A DNA stretch of 35,745 nt from Bacteroidales bacterium. GTDB taxonomy: Bacteria; Bacteroidota; Bacteroidia; Bacteroidales; F082. Position numbers and translations under genes: made by a program. How positions within the stretch are numbered: position 1 is the first letter of the stretch; each line of letters opens with the position of its first letter. The notes under the pieces are model-generated. The model made no database searches, was not told the DNA's origin, and saw only the letters and a program-made list of their open reading frames with translations. Positions 18,001 to 25,913 of this stretch are shown piece after piece. The stretch lies in assembly GCA_017645245.1 (NCBI GenBank), contig JAGCPG010000040.1, forward strand, positions 1-35,745. The letters run 5' to 3'.

Positions 18001-18431
18001 TGTTCTACTTGGACGGCAATGTCAAGTATTTCTGGTCGGGCGAGACCGACTGGACCTACGTCAGCTATGACTTCCCGGCTGGAACCCATGAGTTCAAATG
18101 GTCGTACGACAAGAACCACAATGGTGCCGCAGGTGCCGACTGCGCTTGGATTGACGACATCACATTCCCTCGCACATGTCTGATAACCGGCGTGGAGGAA
18201 ACCATCACCAAGAAACAGGCTTCGGTTTATCCCAACCCATGCCAAGGCAGCTTCACGCTGGAGCTCGTTGGCGAAAGCGATGTGGTTGTCAGCAACCTTA
18301 TGGGCCAGACCATCATCAAGCTCAACAAGGTGATGGGACAACAACAGATCCAGCTCGGCAACGCCGGCATCTATCTCGTGCAGGTTTACCGCAGCTCGGG
18401 CGTTGAGACCCTGAAGGTTGTCGTCGAATAA
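15060..18431 (+). CDS. Gingipain-like C25 peptidase with T9SS sorting domain
   Basis: A 1123-residue secreted cysteine peptidase. Signal peptide 1-19 (ends SAQA-Q). A gingipain-type propeptide (about 20-200) precedes the C25 domain (about 210-590), with His444 in HHVGHAN and Cys481 in SHGCICGDF. These align with the HG(H/S) and ACVNGDF catalytic motifs of gingipains and have similar spacing. An acidic, possibly calcium-binding loop NDDNDDRWGE lies upstream of the His. Ig/CARDB-like beta domains (about 605-900) and a jelly-roll adhesin-like domain (about 905-1045, FESGDFSYTDW) follow. The T9SS tail (about 1054-1123) contains SVYPNPCQG and ends LKVVVE. It is likely surface-attached or released; Arg/Lys specificity is not predictable. 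Its last 46 bases overlap the convergent GH3 gene. Confidence 0.93.
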   Translation: MKKLALLLLTMVLAVSAQAQSVTHVFHFGNPVMSEYDGYQQIGFENCLPKGQVGDPTLPWQNVSLILPQGEEALSINVELSDWVEMEGSYTLLPSQKPRPYSSDEVISFAKNEAVYRSSVPYPTKSFGSVSTQYLNGVAFAFGGFTPVQYIPATGKVSYARTATVSIETTASRDGHDGKLWLTPGNEASIKRLAQNPGLLGTYGKRGREIGGYDMLVITAESWIPQFGEYLALYNGKGVRTHIVSLEEIYATMGGRDQQEQIRNYIIQEYENNGISMVTLGGDVAIVPFRYLYCWAQEGEEDQLPSDMYYACLDGTLNDDNDDRWGEVGEDDLLPELGIGRLPFNNEAQFETIMQKTFSYLQSPVLGEFTSPILGAEHLGDGYYGSDDMERLIGTCSDYDYTTHGYPTNYNFKKFYASPQMSWSGKNFRQLIGTGGQYVHHVGHANTGTVAGWEIGSLANNSFAGNNGIDHNYMLFHSHGCICGDFSHACILEKMVTLQTGFVATTGNSRYGWYVPWGDGMAAHIHREFVDAYCNDHIDILGMALREAKIATAPWVTMPWGDEGCLRWNIYCLNVIGDGALCPWFDEPFQPNVVFEKGLNNGITSTQVHVSHFDAPLDHFTVSLFNGETLLARGITNANGNAELVFSPALDVDGDMQLIVTGQNAWPQTFEVNHIANGEAFVYGDITGLDGEAIYGTQLLWVGGDLYNKGDVTANDVHAAITSDCEYILAHDSNFTIDAFEPNSTQHFDHVGQIDIANNIPDQTIFTLDLTTYVGEESHTTQKSFVAQAPNLQFTGIEIDDSMGDGNGFADPGEQVTLIINGMNYGHATSPEISISVTCDNSGLHFLNEDLVLDEVGPDGKFSANFGFYTDASMTNGTMIHLDITLQYGEYNTTMEHLLNIGILMETFESGDFSYTDWEHDGQAPWSVTDEVAHTGNYSARSGAIGDDEVSNLIIYADVLEESEIGFWFKTSSDYHKDYLVFYLDGNVKYFWSGETDWTYVSYDFPAGTHEFKWSYDKNHNGAAGADCAWIDDITFPRTCLITGVEETITKKQASVYPNPCQGSFTLELVGESDVVVSNLMGQTIIKLNKVMGQQQIQLGNAGIYLVQVYRSSGVETLKVVVE

Positions 18432-20575
18432 TCTTGGATGGGAAACACTACTTTCAGCGATTCACCTGACCTCAGGTGAATCCGCTGGAAGGCCACCAAT
18501 CGTTCAGAAGAAAGTGCAAGGTGACTCTTCTTTGCTGAAGCATAGAGTTGCACTACCTCATCCCCTTCGAAGGGACCAATGTTGGTCACCGTCACGGAGG
18601 CTTCTCCTTCATTGACTTCCAGATCGCCATACGCAAACTGGGTATAGCTTAAGCCGTAGCCAAACGGATAAAGCGGCTTTGCCGATTCCTCCAAATAATC
18701 GCCCATGACGGGCTGGGAGTAATACACGGGAATCTGTCCCACCGAACGCGGAATGGAGATGGGTAACTTACCCGAAGGATTGTAATCACCCCAAAGGATA
18801 TCGGCCAAGGCCGAGCCGCCTTCCATGCCGGGATACCATAGCGTCAGCAGGGCGTCGCTCTGTTCGGATGCCAGGTTCATATCCAAGGGACGACCCTGAA
18901 TATAGACCGTCAACACGGGTTTTCCGAGGGCATAGATGCGTTGCATCAGTTCCTCCTGACGGCCCAACAGCTTCAAGCTGGAACGGTCGTAGCCCTCGCC
19001 GCAATCCATGTCGGAGATGTGTTTGTCGACGATGGCGGCACCGGTCTCCTCGTAACTCGTCTTGAAGTCACGGGCTGAGGAGCCACCCACCACCAACACT
19101 ACGGCATCGGCCTGTCTGGCCACTTTGACGGCTTCGTCGATCCAAGCCACGGCTTCGTCGCGAACGGCACAACCCTTGGCATAGACCACTTCCGCCCTAC
19201 CCTTGGCTTGGATGCCTTCGAGCATGGTCACGATGCGGTCGGGATCCTGAGGCGCAGTGTAGTCGCCCAGTTGGTTGTAAATATTGTCGGCGTTCGGCCC
19301 AATGACCGCCACTTTTATTATGGCGTCGCCGAAAGGCAGGATGCCGTCGTTTTTCAGCAGGACAGCCGATTCCAAAGCCACCTGTTTGGCCAGTTGGGCG
19401 TTTTCAGCGGTGCCCACTTCCTTTTCGGCGAGAGGCTCGTCGACGTATGGGTTTTCAAAAAGCCCAAGGTCAATTTTCAACTGCAGCACACGACGCACGG
19501 CACGGTCGATGTCGGCTTCGGTGACGAGGCCGCGTTGCAGGGCTTCCTTGAGGAAGCCGCCGTAGTTGTACCCGCCAAGGTCGATGTCAACGCCGGCCTT
19601 GAGCGCCAGGGCAGCGGCCTCGGCGGGATCGGCAGCGACATGATGAGTGGCATAAAGCGCATTGACGGCATTAAGGTCGGAAAACACCACGCCATTGAAG
19701 CCCCAAGTATTGCGCAACACGTCTTGCAACAGCCATCCGTTGGCTGTGCAAGGCACCCCGTCGATGGTGTTGTAGGAAGTCATCACGGTTTTCGCACCGC
19801 CTTCGCGAATGGCCTTTTCGAACGAAGGAAGGTAGTCGCTCATCAAACGGTTGGGGCCGACATCGGCGGTGGCGGCGTTATGGCCGCCTTGGGGGATGCC
19901 GTAGGCGGCGAGGTGTTTCAAGGTGGCATAGACATGACGTTGCATGCCTTTCACGACAGCTGCGCCCAACACGCCTGATAAGTAGGGATCCTCGCCCATC
20001 GTCTCCTCCCCCCTCGACCAGCGTGGATCGCGGGCGATGTCAAGCACTGGGCCATAGCCCACATGCCCGCCTTGCAGACGGATCTCACTACCCATGACTT
20101 CGCCCATCCGTTCCAGCAACTCGGGATCCCAGGTGCTAGCCTGTCCGATGCCCGTCGGGAACACCGTGGTGCCCACAGCCATGTGACCATGCGGGGTCTC
20201 TTCACAGAACAACAACGGGATGCCCAGTCGGGTATGTTCAATCGCATGACGTTGCATCATGTTCAGCAGCCTAGCCGACTCATGCGGATGCAAACCTGTT
20301 TCCACCGTCTTCCTGGACCACGGATCGGCACGCAGCACCGCCCAGCATGAGCCCAAAGGCAAGGTATCCATCATGCCGATGAAGTCGTCTGAAAGCCAAA
20401 GGGAATCGCCTTCCTTGCCGTAGAAGTTAAAGCCAATCGGACAGGTCAGCTGACCGCATTTCTCCTCAAGGGTCATCCGGGAAATGAGTTCGTCGATCTT
20501 GTCCTGTTTGGAACAAGAAACAAACGTCATTGCGAGGAGCGCCGCGACGAAGCAAACCAACCTGACTCGTTTCAT
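18386..20575 (-). CDS. GH3 family beta-glucosidase-like lipoprotein with replaced C-terminus
   Basis: A 729-residue glycoside hydrolase. The signal has a lipobox ending at Cys21 (FVSC). The GH3 N-domain has GYGPVLDIARDPRWSRGEE, KHLAAYGIPQGG and the nucleophile Asp300 in GVVFSDLNA. The GH3 C-domain has VAVIGPNAD and WYPGMEGGSALADILWGDYNPSGKLP. A fibronectin III-like domain begins around VTVTNIGPFEGDEVVQLYAS. That domain stops early: after LKVVFPIQ the last 15 residues are encoded antisense to the end of the C25 gene, and the usual final strands (about 25 residues) are missing. It probably acts on beta-linked glucosides or xylosides in the periplasm. It starts 1 base after the ddh stop, as third gene of an operon. 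Confidence 0.93.
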   Translation of the reverse strand: MKRVRLVCFVAALLAMTFVSCSKQDKIDELISRMTLEEKCGQLTCPIGFNFYGKEGDSLWLSDDFIGMMDTLPLGSCWAVLRADPWSRKTVETGLHPHESARLLNMMQRHAIEHTRLGIPLLFCEETPHGHMAVGTTVFPTGIGQASTWDPELLERMGEVMGSEIRLQGGHVGYGPVLDIARDPRWSRGEETMGEDPYLSGVLGAAVVKGMQRHVYATLKHLAAYGIPQGGHNAATADVGPNRLMSDYLPSFEKAIREGGAKTVMTSYNTIDGVPCTANGWLLQDVLRNTWGFNGVVFSDLNAVNALYATHHVAADPAEAAALALKAGVDIDLGGYNYGGFLKEALQRGLVTEADIDRAVRRVLQLKIDLGLFENPYVDEPLAEKEVGTAENAQLAKQVALESAVLLKNDGILPFGDAIIKVAVIGPNADNIYNQLGDYTAPQDPDRIVTMLEGIQAKGRAEVVYAKGCAVRDEAVAWIDEAVKVARQADAVVLVVGGSSARDFKTSYEETGAAIVDKHISDMDCGEGYDRSSLKLLGRQEELMQRIYALGKPVLTVYIQGRPLDMNLASEQSDALLTLWYPGMEGGSALADILWGDYNPSGKLPISIPRSVGQIPVYYSQPVMGDYLEESAKPLYPFGYGLSYTQFAYGDLEVNEGEASVTVTNIGPFEGDEVVQLYASAKKSHLALSSERLVAFQRIHLRSGESLKVVFPIQDYSTTTFRVSTPELR

Positions 20576-20576
20576 T

Positions 20577-21476
20577 TTATACCAAATGTCCTATCAATTC
20601 CTCCCTCTCTCCTGGCAACATGTCAATCACCGGAATCTCCACCATGGTGTAGCATCCCGGCTGGAGTCGCATACTGGCTCGAGCCACGTTTACCAGCACC
20701 TGACCCGTCAAGGCGGGGTTGTTGATACTCATGTTGAACTCCATGCGCTGGTTCTGGGTTTTGCCCGAGACGCCCTTGCGCACCAGGTTCACGCCATGAC
20801 CCATGTCGCGGACGGCATCCACGCTATCCACGGCAAACACATGGGTCTCGTCGCTGGCGAAATACGGATCGGCCTTGATGTCCTTGGTGACTTGCTCCAA
20901 GGTGTAGCCATCCTCCAACTCCACATACACCATGCGGCGATGGATGCCCTCGCCCAGCGGGATGGTCACCGAAAGGGCATTGCGAACGCCTTTCTTCGAG
21001 CGAACGCAAACGCTGTGACCCATCGACATGCCCGGCCCGAAGTTGGTATAGGACAAGCCTTTAGGAGCCAAGCTCTGCATCAAGGTGCGCACGATGGAGT
21101 CCGAACCTGGATCCCAACCGGCGGCAATCACACTCACGGTCTTGGTATCCTTGTTGATCGGCATCAGCTCGCGGCGGTAGTCCACAATGGAGGTATGGAT
21201 GTCAAACGAATCCACCGTGTTGATCCCCAAAGGCAGGATCTGCTTGGCATAGTCGGGACAGCTGCGCGTCGGGCAAGCCAAGATGGCCACGTCCACGTCT
21301 TTCAATTCCTTGATATCCTTAACGACTTGATAATTAGTTAATTCCAAAGGCAGATTGGCAGCGCCGTTACGACGCACGATGCCAGCCACTTCAAAGTCGG
21401 GAGCCACTTCCAAGGCTTCCAAGGCGAAACGCCCCACATTGCCGTAACCCACTACGGCCGCTCTGATTTTTTTCAT
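20577..21476 (-). CDS. ddh: meso-Diaminopimelate dehydrogenase
   Basis: A 299-residue NADPH-dependent oxidoreductase. It makes meso-diaminopimelate in one step from tetrahydrodipicolinate and ammonia, for lysine and peptidoglycan. The N-terminal Rossmann motif is VVGYGNVGRFALEAL (8-22). Further family segments are ACPTRSCPDYA, DSFDIH, AAGWDPGSDSIVRTL and NFGPGMSMGHSV, then GEGIHRRMVYVE and the C-terminal NPALTGQVLVNVARAS. Length and motif order fit Bacteroidetes Ddh throughout. The start overlaps the EamA gene stop by 4 bases (ATGA) and the GH3 start lies 1 base after its stop, so translation is likely coupled along the operon. Confidence 0.96.
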   Translation of the reverse strand: MKKIRAAVVGYGNVGRFALEALEVAPDFEVAGIVRRNGAANLPLELTNYQVVKDIKELKDVDVAILACPTRSCPDYAKQILPLGINTVDSFDIHTSIVDYRRELMPINKDTKTVSVIAAGWDPGSDSIVRTLMQSLAPKGLSYTNFGPGMSMGHSVCVRSKKGVRNALSVTIPLGEGIHRRMVYVELEDGYTLEQVTKDIKADPYFASDETHVFAVDSVDAVRDMGHGVNLVRKGVSGKTQNQRMEFNMSINNPALTGQVLVNVARASMRLQPGCYTMVEIPVIDMLPGEREELIGHLV

Positions 21477-22402
21477 TTTCCAGGTTTTTTAGAGTTTACA
21501 TTAAGCATGACAATGGAGAACAGCATGACGAACGCCGCAATCCATTGAACAAGAGTGTATTTGGTATGATTGACGAAGTAGTCGAGCACCACCGCCGTGA
21601 TCGGATACAGCAGTTCCAGGAAGGTGGAAATCGATGCCTTCACATTTCTTAATCCGTAGTAATAGAGGAAGATAGCACCCGAGCCCGTAGTCAGGCCGAT
21701 GAGTGCTACAAAGAGCCAGTTGCGCTGCGTCACCAAGGCGAAATCGCCGAAATGGCCGCTTACCAGCACAATCACCAACATGATGAGTGTGGTAAAGCCA
21801 TAACGGAAGAAGGTGGAGCTCACAAAGGAATAGTTGCCCAAGATCTTCTTCGAGAATACCGTGGAGCTGCCGAACGAAAAGGCTGCCAGCAGCGACAGCA
21901 AAGCCGCATATACCGTGGTGATGCCGTTGGTGGTGAAATCAGGCAGGTTCCAGCCAAAAGTCATGAAATATCCCGCGATGAGTGCAATGGAAGCCCACAG
22001 TGTAAAACCCTTCTTCACCCTTTCCTTTAGGATGATTCGGGCCAAAAGAATGGCAAAAACAGGCTGCAACTTCTGCAACAGCACGATGACCGACAGGTTG
22101 TTGAAATTCAGCAAGAACAGCGACTTCACGATGGCCAGGGTCCCCAAGGCACCGCCAAAGAGGGCGACAAGCATGAAGTAGATGAAGTCAGACCGTGTCA
22201 TGGTCTTCAGATGCCTGTATTCCCTGAAAAAGAAGCAGTTCATCAGCACAAAGGGAAACAGATGCAGCAGAAAGACCACAAAAGCAGTGTTCAAATTGTA
22301 GAGTTGCGGCGTGAGCAGGATGCCGTCAACGCCCCAAAGCATGGCTGAAAAAGCCACGGCGAGCGCTCCTTTGATCCTTATTTTCTTCGCCTGATCCGTC
22401 AT
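21473..22402 (-). CDS. EamA/DMT-family transporter
   Basis: A 309-residue membrane protein with about 10 predicted helices in two EamA repeats (about 12-140 and 158-302). Repeat ends show the typical LQKLQPVFAILLARIILKERV and FLELLYPITAVVLDYFVNH. Members of the drug/metabolite transporter superfamily export amino acids or other metabolites. Because it is translationally coupled to ddh, a role linked to lysine or diaminopimelate is possible, but this is inference only. It is the first gene of the minus operon EamA-ddh-GH3, with a -7 promoter box 18 bases upstream of its ATG. Confidence 0.9.
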   Translation of the reverse strand: MTDQAKKIRIKGALAVAFSAMLWGVDGILLTPQLYNLNTAFVVFLLHLFPFVLMNCFFFREYRHLKTMTRSDFIYFMLVALFGGALGTLAIVKSLFLLNFNNLSVIVLLQKLQPVFAILLARIILKERVKKGFTLWASIALIAGYFMTFGWNLPDFTTNGITTVYAALLSLLAAFSFGSSTVFSKKILGNYSFVSSTFFRYGFTTLIMLVIVLVSGHFGDFALVTQRNWLFVALIGLTTGSGAIFLYYYGLRNVKASISTFLELLYPITAVVLDYFVNHTKYTLVQWIAAFVMLFSIVMLNVNSKKPGK

Positions 22403-22420
22403 AAACGATTTTTAAAAGCG

Positions 22421-22428
22421 CAAAAATA
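22421..22428 (-). promoter_or_regulatory. -7 promoter box for the EamA-ddh-GH3 operon
   Basis: Minus-strand TATTTTTG matches TAnnTTTG, 18 bases before the ATG at 22402. A matching -33 is not evident. Confidence 0.5.
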
Positions 22429-22459
22429 CATAAAAACCACATATTTTCGAGATTTTTGT

Positions 22460-22467
22460 TAATTTTG
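22460..22467 (+). promoter_or_regulatory. -7 promoter box for the second C25 peptidase operon
   Basis: TAATTTTG followed by CACC, a typical Bacteroidetes -7 context, 50 bases before the ATG at 22518. The -33 element is weak or absent. It is arranged back to back with the EamA promoter in a 115-base divergent intergenic region. Confidence 0.55.
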
Positions 22468-22517
22468 CACCTTATTTTAAAAGAGTATTCAAGAATTAAT
22501 CATTTAACATTCATACC

Positions 22518-25500
22518 ATGAAAAAACTATCCTTAACGCTTCTTCTTTTGATGATTAGCGGCTTCATCGCTGCCCAAACCGTCGAAATGAGCTATTCGTT
22601 CAGCAATCCCAAAGTCACCGCCTTGCGTGGCTATCAACAGATCCAACTCAAAGGCTGCATGCAGTCGGCCGTTGCCGGACAGCCCAGCCTGCCTTGGCAA
22701 AGCGTAAGCCTGCTGCTGCCCCAAGGCGCTGAAGCCGAGTCGATCGAAGTGGAACTCACCAATTTCCAGGAAATCGAAGGCAACATCAACCTTTTCCCCT
22801 ATCAGCCTTCAAGAACAACCAATGACGTGGAAAAGAGAGATTTGATCATCAACCAAGAGGTTTATGCTTCAAAAAGTGTTTATCCCGCTGAGAATCATGG
22901 CATTGTAACGACACAATACAAAAATGGCTACAGCTTCGCCTTCTCGTCGTTCACTCCCGTGCAATACATTCCTTCGGAAGGCAAGGTGATGGTGGCCAGA
23001 AACGCCAACGTGCGTGTGCATCTCAAGGCCGCGAAGGAAGACCATAGCAACATGCTCTGGGGGACCCAGGAGATTAAGAACAGCGTGATGCGCTTGGCCC
23101 AGAACCCCGAAATGATCGAAAGCTACACCACCAAAGGCCGTGAAGTGACCGCCTATGACGTGCTGATCATCACCTCATCAGAGTATGTTAACGGTTACAG
23201 CGAGTATTGCGACTACTACAACTCCATCGGCTTGCGCAACCGAATCGCCTTGGTGTCAGACATCACTGCACAGATGACTGGTGTCGACGATCAGGACAAG
23301 ATCCGCAACTATATTATCCAGGAATACCAGAACAACGGCATCATGATGGTGGTGTTGGGAGGCGATGTCAACATCGTTCCCTACCGTGGCTTATACTGCC
23401 AAGTTCAGTCCAGCAGTCTGTATGAGAGCACCAACATTCCCGCCGACCTCTATTACAGCGGACTTGACGGCACTTGGAATGACAATGGCGACGGTCGTTG
23501 GGGCGAACCAGGCGAGGACGACCTCCTCCCTGAAATCGGCATCAGCCGTATGTCGTTCCAAACCGCTGACGACCTTGCCCACATGATCAACAAGACCTTG
23601 ATGTATCAGCAGAACCCCGTGCTGGGCGAGTTCCACAAAGTCATCCTGGCTGGTGAACACCTCTATGACAATCCCAATTCAAACGGCTCCGATTATCTTG
23701 AACTGCTGATCGGCACGCACGATGACAACGGATACACTACCACTTGCTATCCAACCAATTACGACTTCACCAAACTCTATGAGGAAGAAGGCAACTGGAG
23801 CGGCTCCCTCTTGATGCAAGCCATTAATGCTGGCACCAGCTATGTGCACCACGACGGTCACGCCAACTCCACCTACGTCGCAGGTTGGTACGGCATCTCC
23901 AACGACGACTTTTCAAATACCAATGGCGTCACCCACAACTACACCTTCTTCCACTCACAAGGCTGCGACTGCGGTGCTTTCGATGAGAACTGCATTCTCG
24001 AAAGAATGGTGAAGATCGAGAACTTCGCCGTGGCCGTCATCGGCAACTCACGTTACGGCTGGTTCAACGAAGGTCAGACCGAAGGTCCTGGCTGCCACCT
24101 TGAAAGGGAGATGACCGACGCTCAATGGTACGACCGTATCGGCTTACTCGGCAACGCCATCTCAGAAGGCAAATGCATGACCGCTCCTTGGGTCACTGCC
24201 CCCGGCCAGTGGGAAGAAGGCGCCTTGCGCTGGAACTTCTACGACATGAACGTCCTCGGCGACGGCGCCGTCAATGTATGGCTCGACGAACCCTTCACCG
24301 CCGTTGTTGAGGCTCCTTCACAAGTGGTCATCGGGAGCCAATCGATCAATGTCAACGTCACTGACGAAAACGGCAACGGCTTGAAGAACTTCCGCTGCGT
24401 GATTTTCCTTGACGGCGAGGCTATCGCCATAGGTGCCACTGACGAAAACGGTGTGGCTGAAATCGAATTTGAAGGCGGCCTTCAGAGCGTGGGCACCATG
24501 ATCATGAAAGTCACCGGCGTGAGCTCCTATCCTCAGGAAGTTGAAATCATGAGCGTGCCGAGCAACACCCCGTACGTCGTTTATGAAAGTTATACCTTGA
24601 ACGGCGGCGAACAGATTGAATACAACGGCAGTTATGCTTTCAACATGGTGCTGAAAAACGTGGGCAACGTCAATGCCAGCAACGTCACGGCAACCATCTC
24701 CTGCGAAAGCGAATACGTGACCTTCAGCCAAAATACGGCAGACCTTGGTAACATCAACGGCAACCAAAGCGTCACCCTTGACAACGCCTTCGCCTTCACC
24801 GTGAGCGACAACGTCCCGAACAATACCAACGTACGTTTCAACATTGCCTGCACCGACGGCAACGACACATGGGAAAGCCATTTCAACGCCAGGATCTTCG
24901 CACCTGAATTCGAAATGGTCAGCGCCGACGTGGAAACCACTTCAGGCCAAGCTTTGAACCCCGGCGACAGCGGCACCGTGCACTTCGTTCTGAAGAACAA
25001 CGGCGGAGCAGCAGTGCCTTCAGCTGTGTTCAGAATTTTCAATTCACACGGCGATATCAGCATCAATACCACAGAATGGACTTATGGCGAAATCGCTGCA
25101 GGTCAGGAGTTTACTGCTGATATGGAATTTACGTTGAGCTATAGTGCTGAAGTTGGAGCTTTATACCAGCTGTTCTACGCTGCATTTTACGGAAACTATG
25201 TGCTCGAAGACTCTTATTACATCTCTGTCGGACAGTCGATGGACGGCTTCGAGACAGGCAACTTCAGTGCCTTCAACTGGCAGAACGTGAGCCCCATCTT
25301 CGCATGGGAAGTCGTGACACAGAACCCCTACCAAGGCATGTATTGCGCCAAGTCTTCAGCCATCGACGATTACGAGACATCGACTTTGTTCATCAATATT
25401 TTCGTTGGTGTTGAAAGCGAGATGAGCTTCTATTACAAAGTTTCATCAGAAGCCAACTACGACAAGCTGTATTTCAAGGTTGACGGCACTGAAAAAGGCA

Positions 25501-25904
25501 ACTGGTCAGGCGTCATCGACTGGAGCCGGGCCGCCTTCACCTTGACCCCCGGCAACCACGAGCTCAGATGGGAATACTCCAAGGATGTCTCCGTGTCGAG
25601 CAACGACGACTGCGCCTGGATCGACAACGTTTCCTTCCCTGCCTCCTCCGTGATCACTGAAGTCGGCGAGGAAGTGACCCGCACCAATAGCATCTACCCC
25701 AACCCGAATCAAGGCAATTTCACTATCGAATTGGGTGAAGAAACCTGCATGGTCACCATCTACAACAGCATTGGCCAGGTCGTTTACCAAAAGAGCGGCA
25801 TCAGCGGCACCACTGTCCTGAACACCAACTTGACAGCAGGCATGTATTTTGTCAACGTCAAGAGCGACCATACCAACAGCACCCAAAAGATTATCGTAAA
25901 ATAA
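22518..25904 (+). CDS. Gingipain-like C25 peptidase with T9SS sorting domain (second copy)
   Basis: A 1128-residue paralogue of the C25 peptidase at 15060, colinear over its length. Signal peptide 1-19 (ends GFIAA-Q). A propeptide (about 20-200) contains GYQQIQLKGC, LPWQSVSLLLPQGA and FSSFTPVQYIPSEGKV. The C25 domain (about 210-593) has His448 in HHDGHAN and Cys483 in SQGCDCGAF. The acidic loop NDNGDGRWGEPGEDD is also present. Ig/CARDB-like domains (about 600-905), a jelly-roll adhesin-like domain (about 908-1045, FETGNFSAFNW) and a T9SS tail (about 1057-1128; SIYPNPNQGNF, ending KIIVK) follow. The residue corresponding to Asp of the CxxGD motif is Ala here, which could affect activity. It is first in a five-gene plus operon. 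Confidence 0.93.
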   Translation: MKKLSLTLLLLMISGFIAAQTVEMSYSFSNPKVTALRGYQQIQLKGCMQSAVAGQPSLPWQSVSLLLPQGAEAESIEVELTNFQEIEGNINLFPYQPSRTTNDVEKRDLIINQEVYASKSVYPAENHGIVTTQYKNGYSFAFSSFTPVQYIPSEGKVMVARNANVRVHLKAAKEDHSNMLWGTQEIKNSVMRLAQNPEMIESYTTKGREVTAYDVLIITSSEYVNGYSEYCDYYNSIGLRNRIALVSDITAQMTGVDDQDKIRNYIIQEYQNNGIMMVVLGGDVNIVPYRGLYCQVQSSSLYESTNIPADLYYSGLDGTWNDNGDGRWGEPGEDDLLPEIGISRMSFQTADDLAHMINKTLMYQQNPVLGEFHKVILAGEHLYDNPNSNGSDYLELLIGTHDDNGYTTTCYPTNYDFTKLYEEEGNWSGSLLMQAINAGTSYVHHDGHANSTYVAGWYGISNDDFSNTNGVTHNYTFFHSQGCDCGAFDENCILERMVKIENFAVAVIGNSRYGWFNEGQTEGPGCHLEREMTDAQWYDRIGLLGNAISEGKCMTAPWVTAPGQWEEGALRWNFYDMNVLGDGAVNVWLDEPFTAVVEAPSQVVIGSQSINVNVTDENGNGLKNFRCVIFLDGEAIAIGATDENGVAEIEFEGGLQSVGTMIMKVTGVSSYPQEVEIMSVPSNTPYVVYESYTLNGGEQIEYNGSYAFNMVLKNVGNVNASNVTATISCESEYVTFSQNTADLGNINGNQSVTLDNAFAFTVSDNVPNNTNVRFNIACTDGNDTWESHFNARIFAPEFEMVSADVETTSGQALNPGDSGTVHFVLKNNGGAAVPSAVFRIFNSHGDISINTTEWTYGEIAAGQEFTADMEFTLSYSAEVGALYQLFYAAFYGNYVLEDSYYISVGQSMDGFETGNFSAFNWQNVSPIFAWEVVTQNPYQGMYCAKSSAIDDYETSTLFINIFVGVESEMSFYYKVSSEANYDKLYFKVDGTEKGNWSGVIDWSRAAFTLTPGNHELRWEYSKDVSVSSNDDCAWIDNVSFPASSVITEVGEEVTRTNSIYPNPNQGNFTIELGEETCMVTIYNSIGQVVYQKSGISGTTVLNTNLTAGMYFVNVKSDHTNSTQKIIVK

Positions 25905-25913
25905 GCTTTAGCT

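Noticed and set aside
18418..18615. Plus-strand frame after the C25 stop as a small gene
   Set aside because: It lies inside the GH3 gene antisense and shows no domain.
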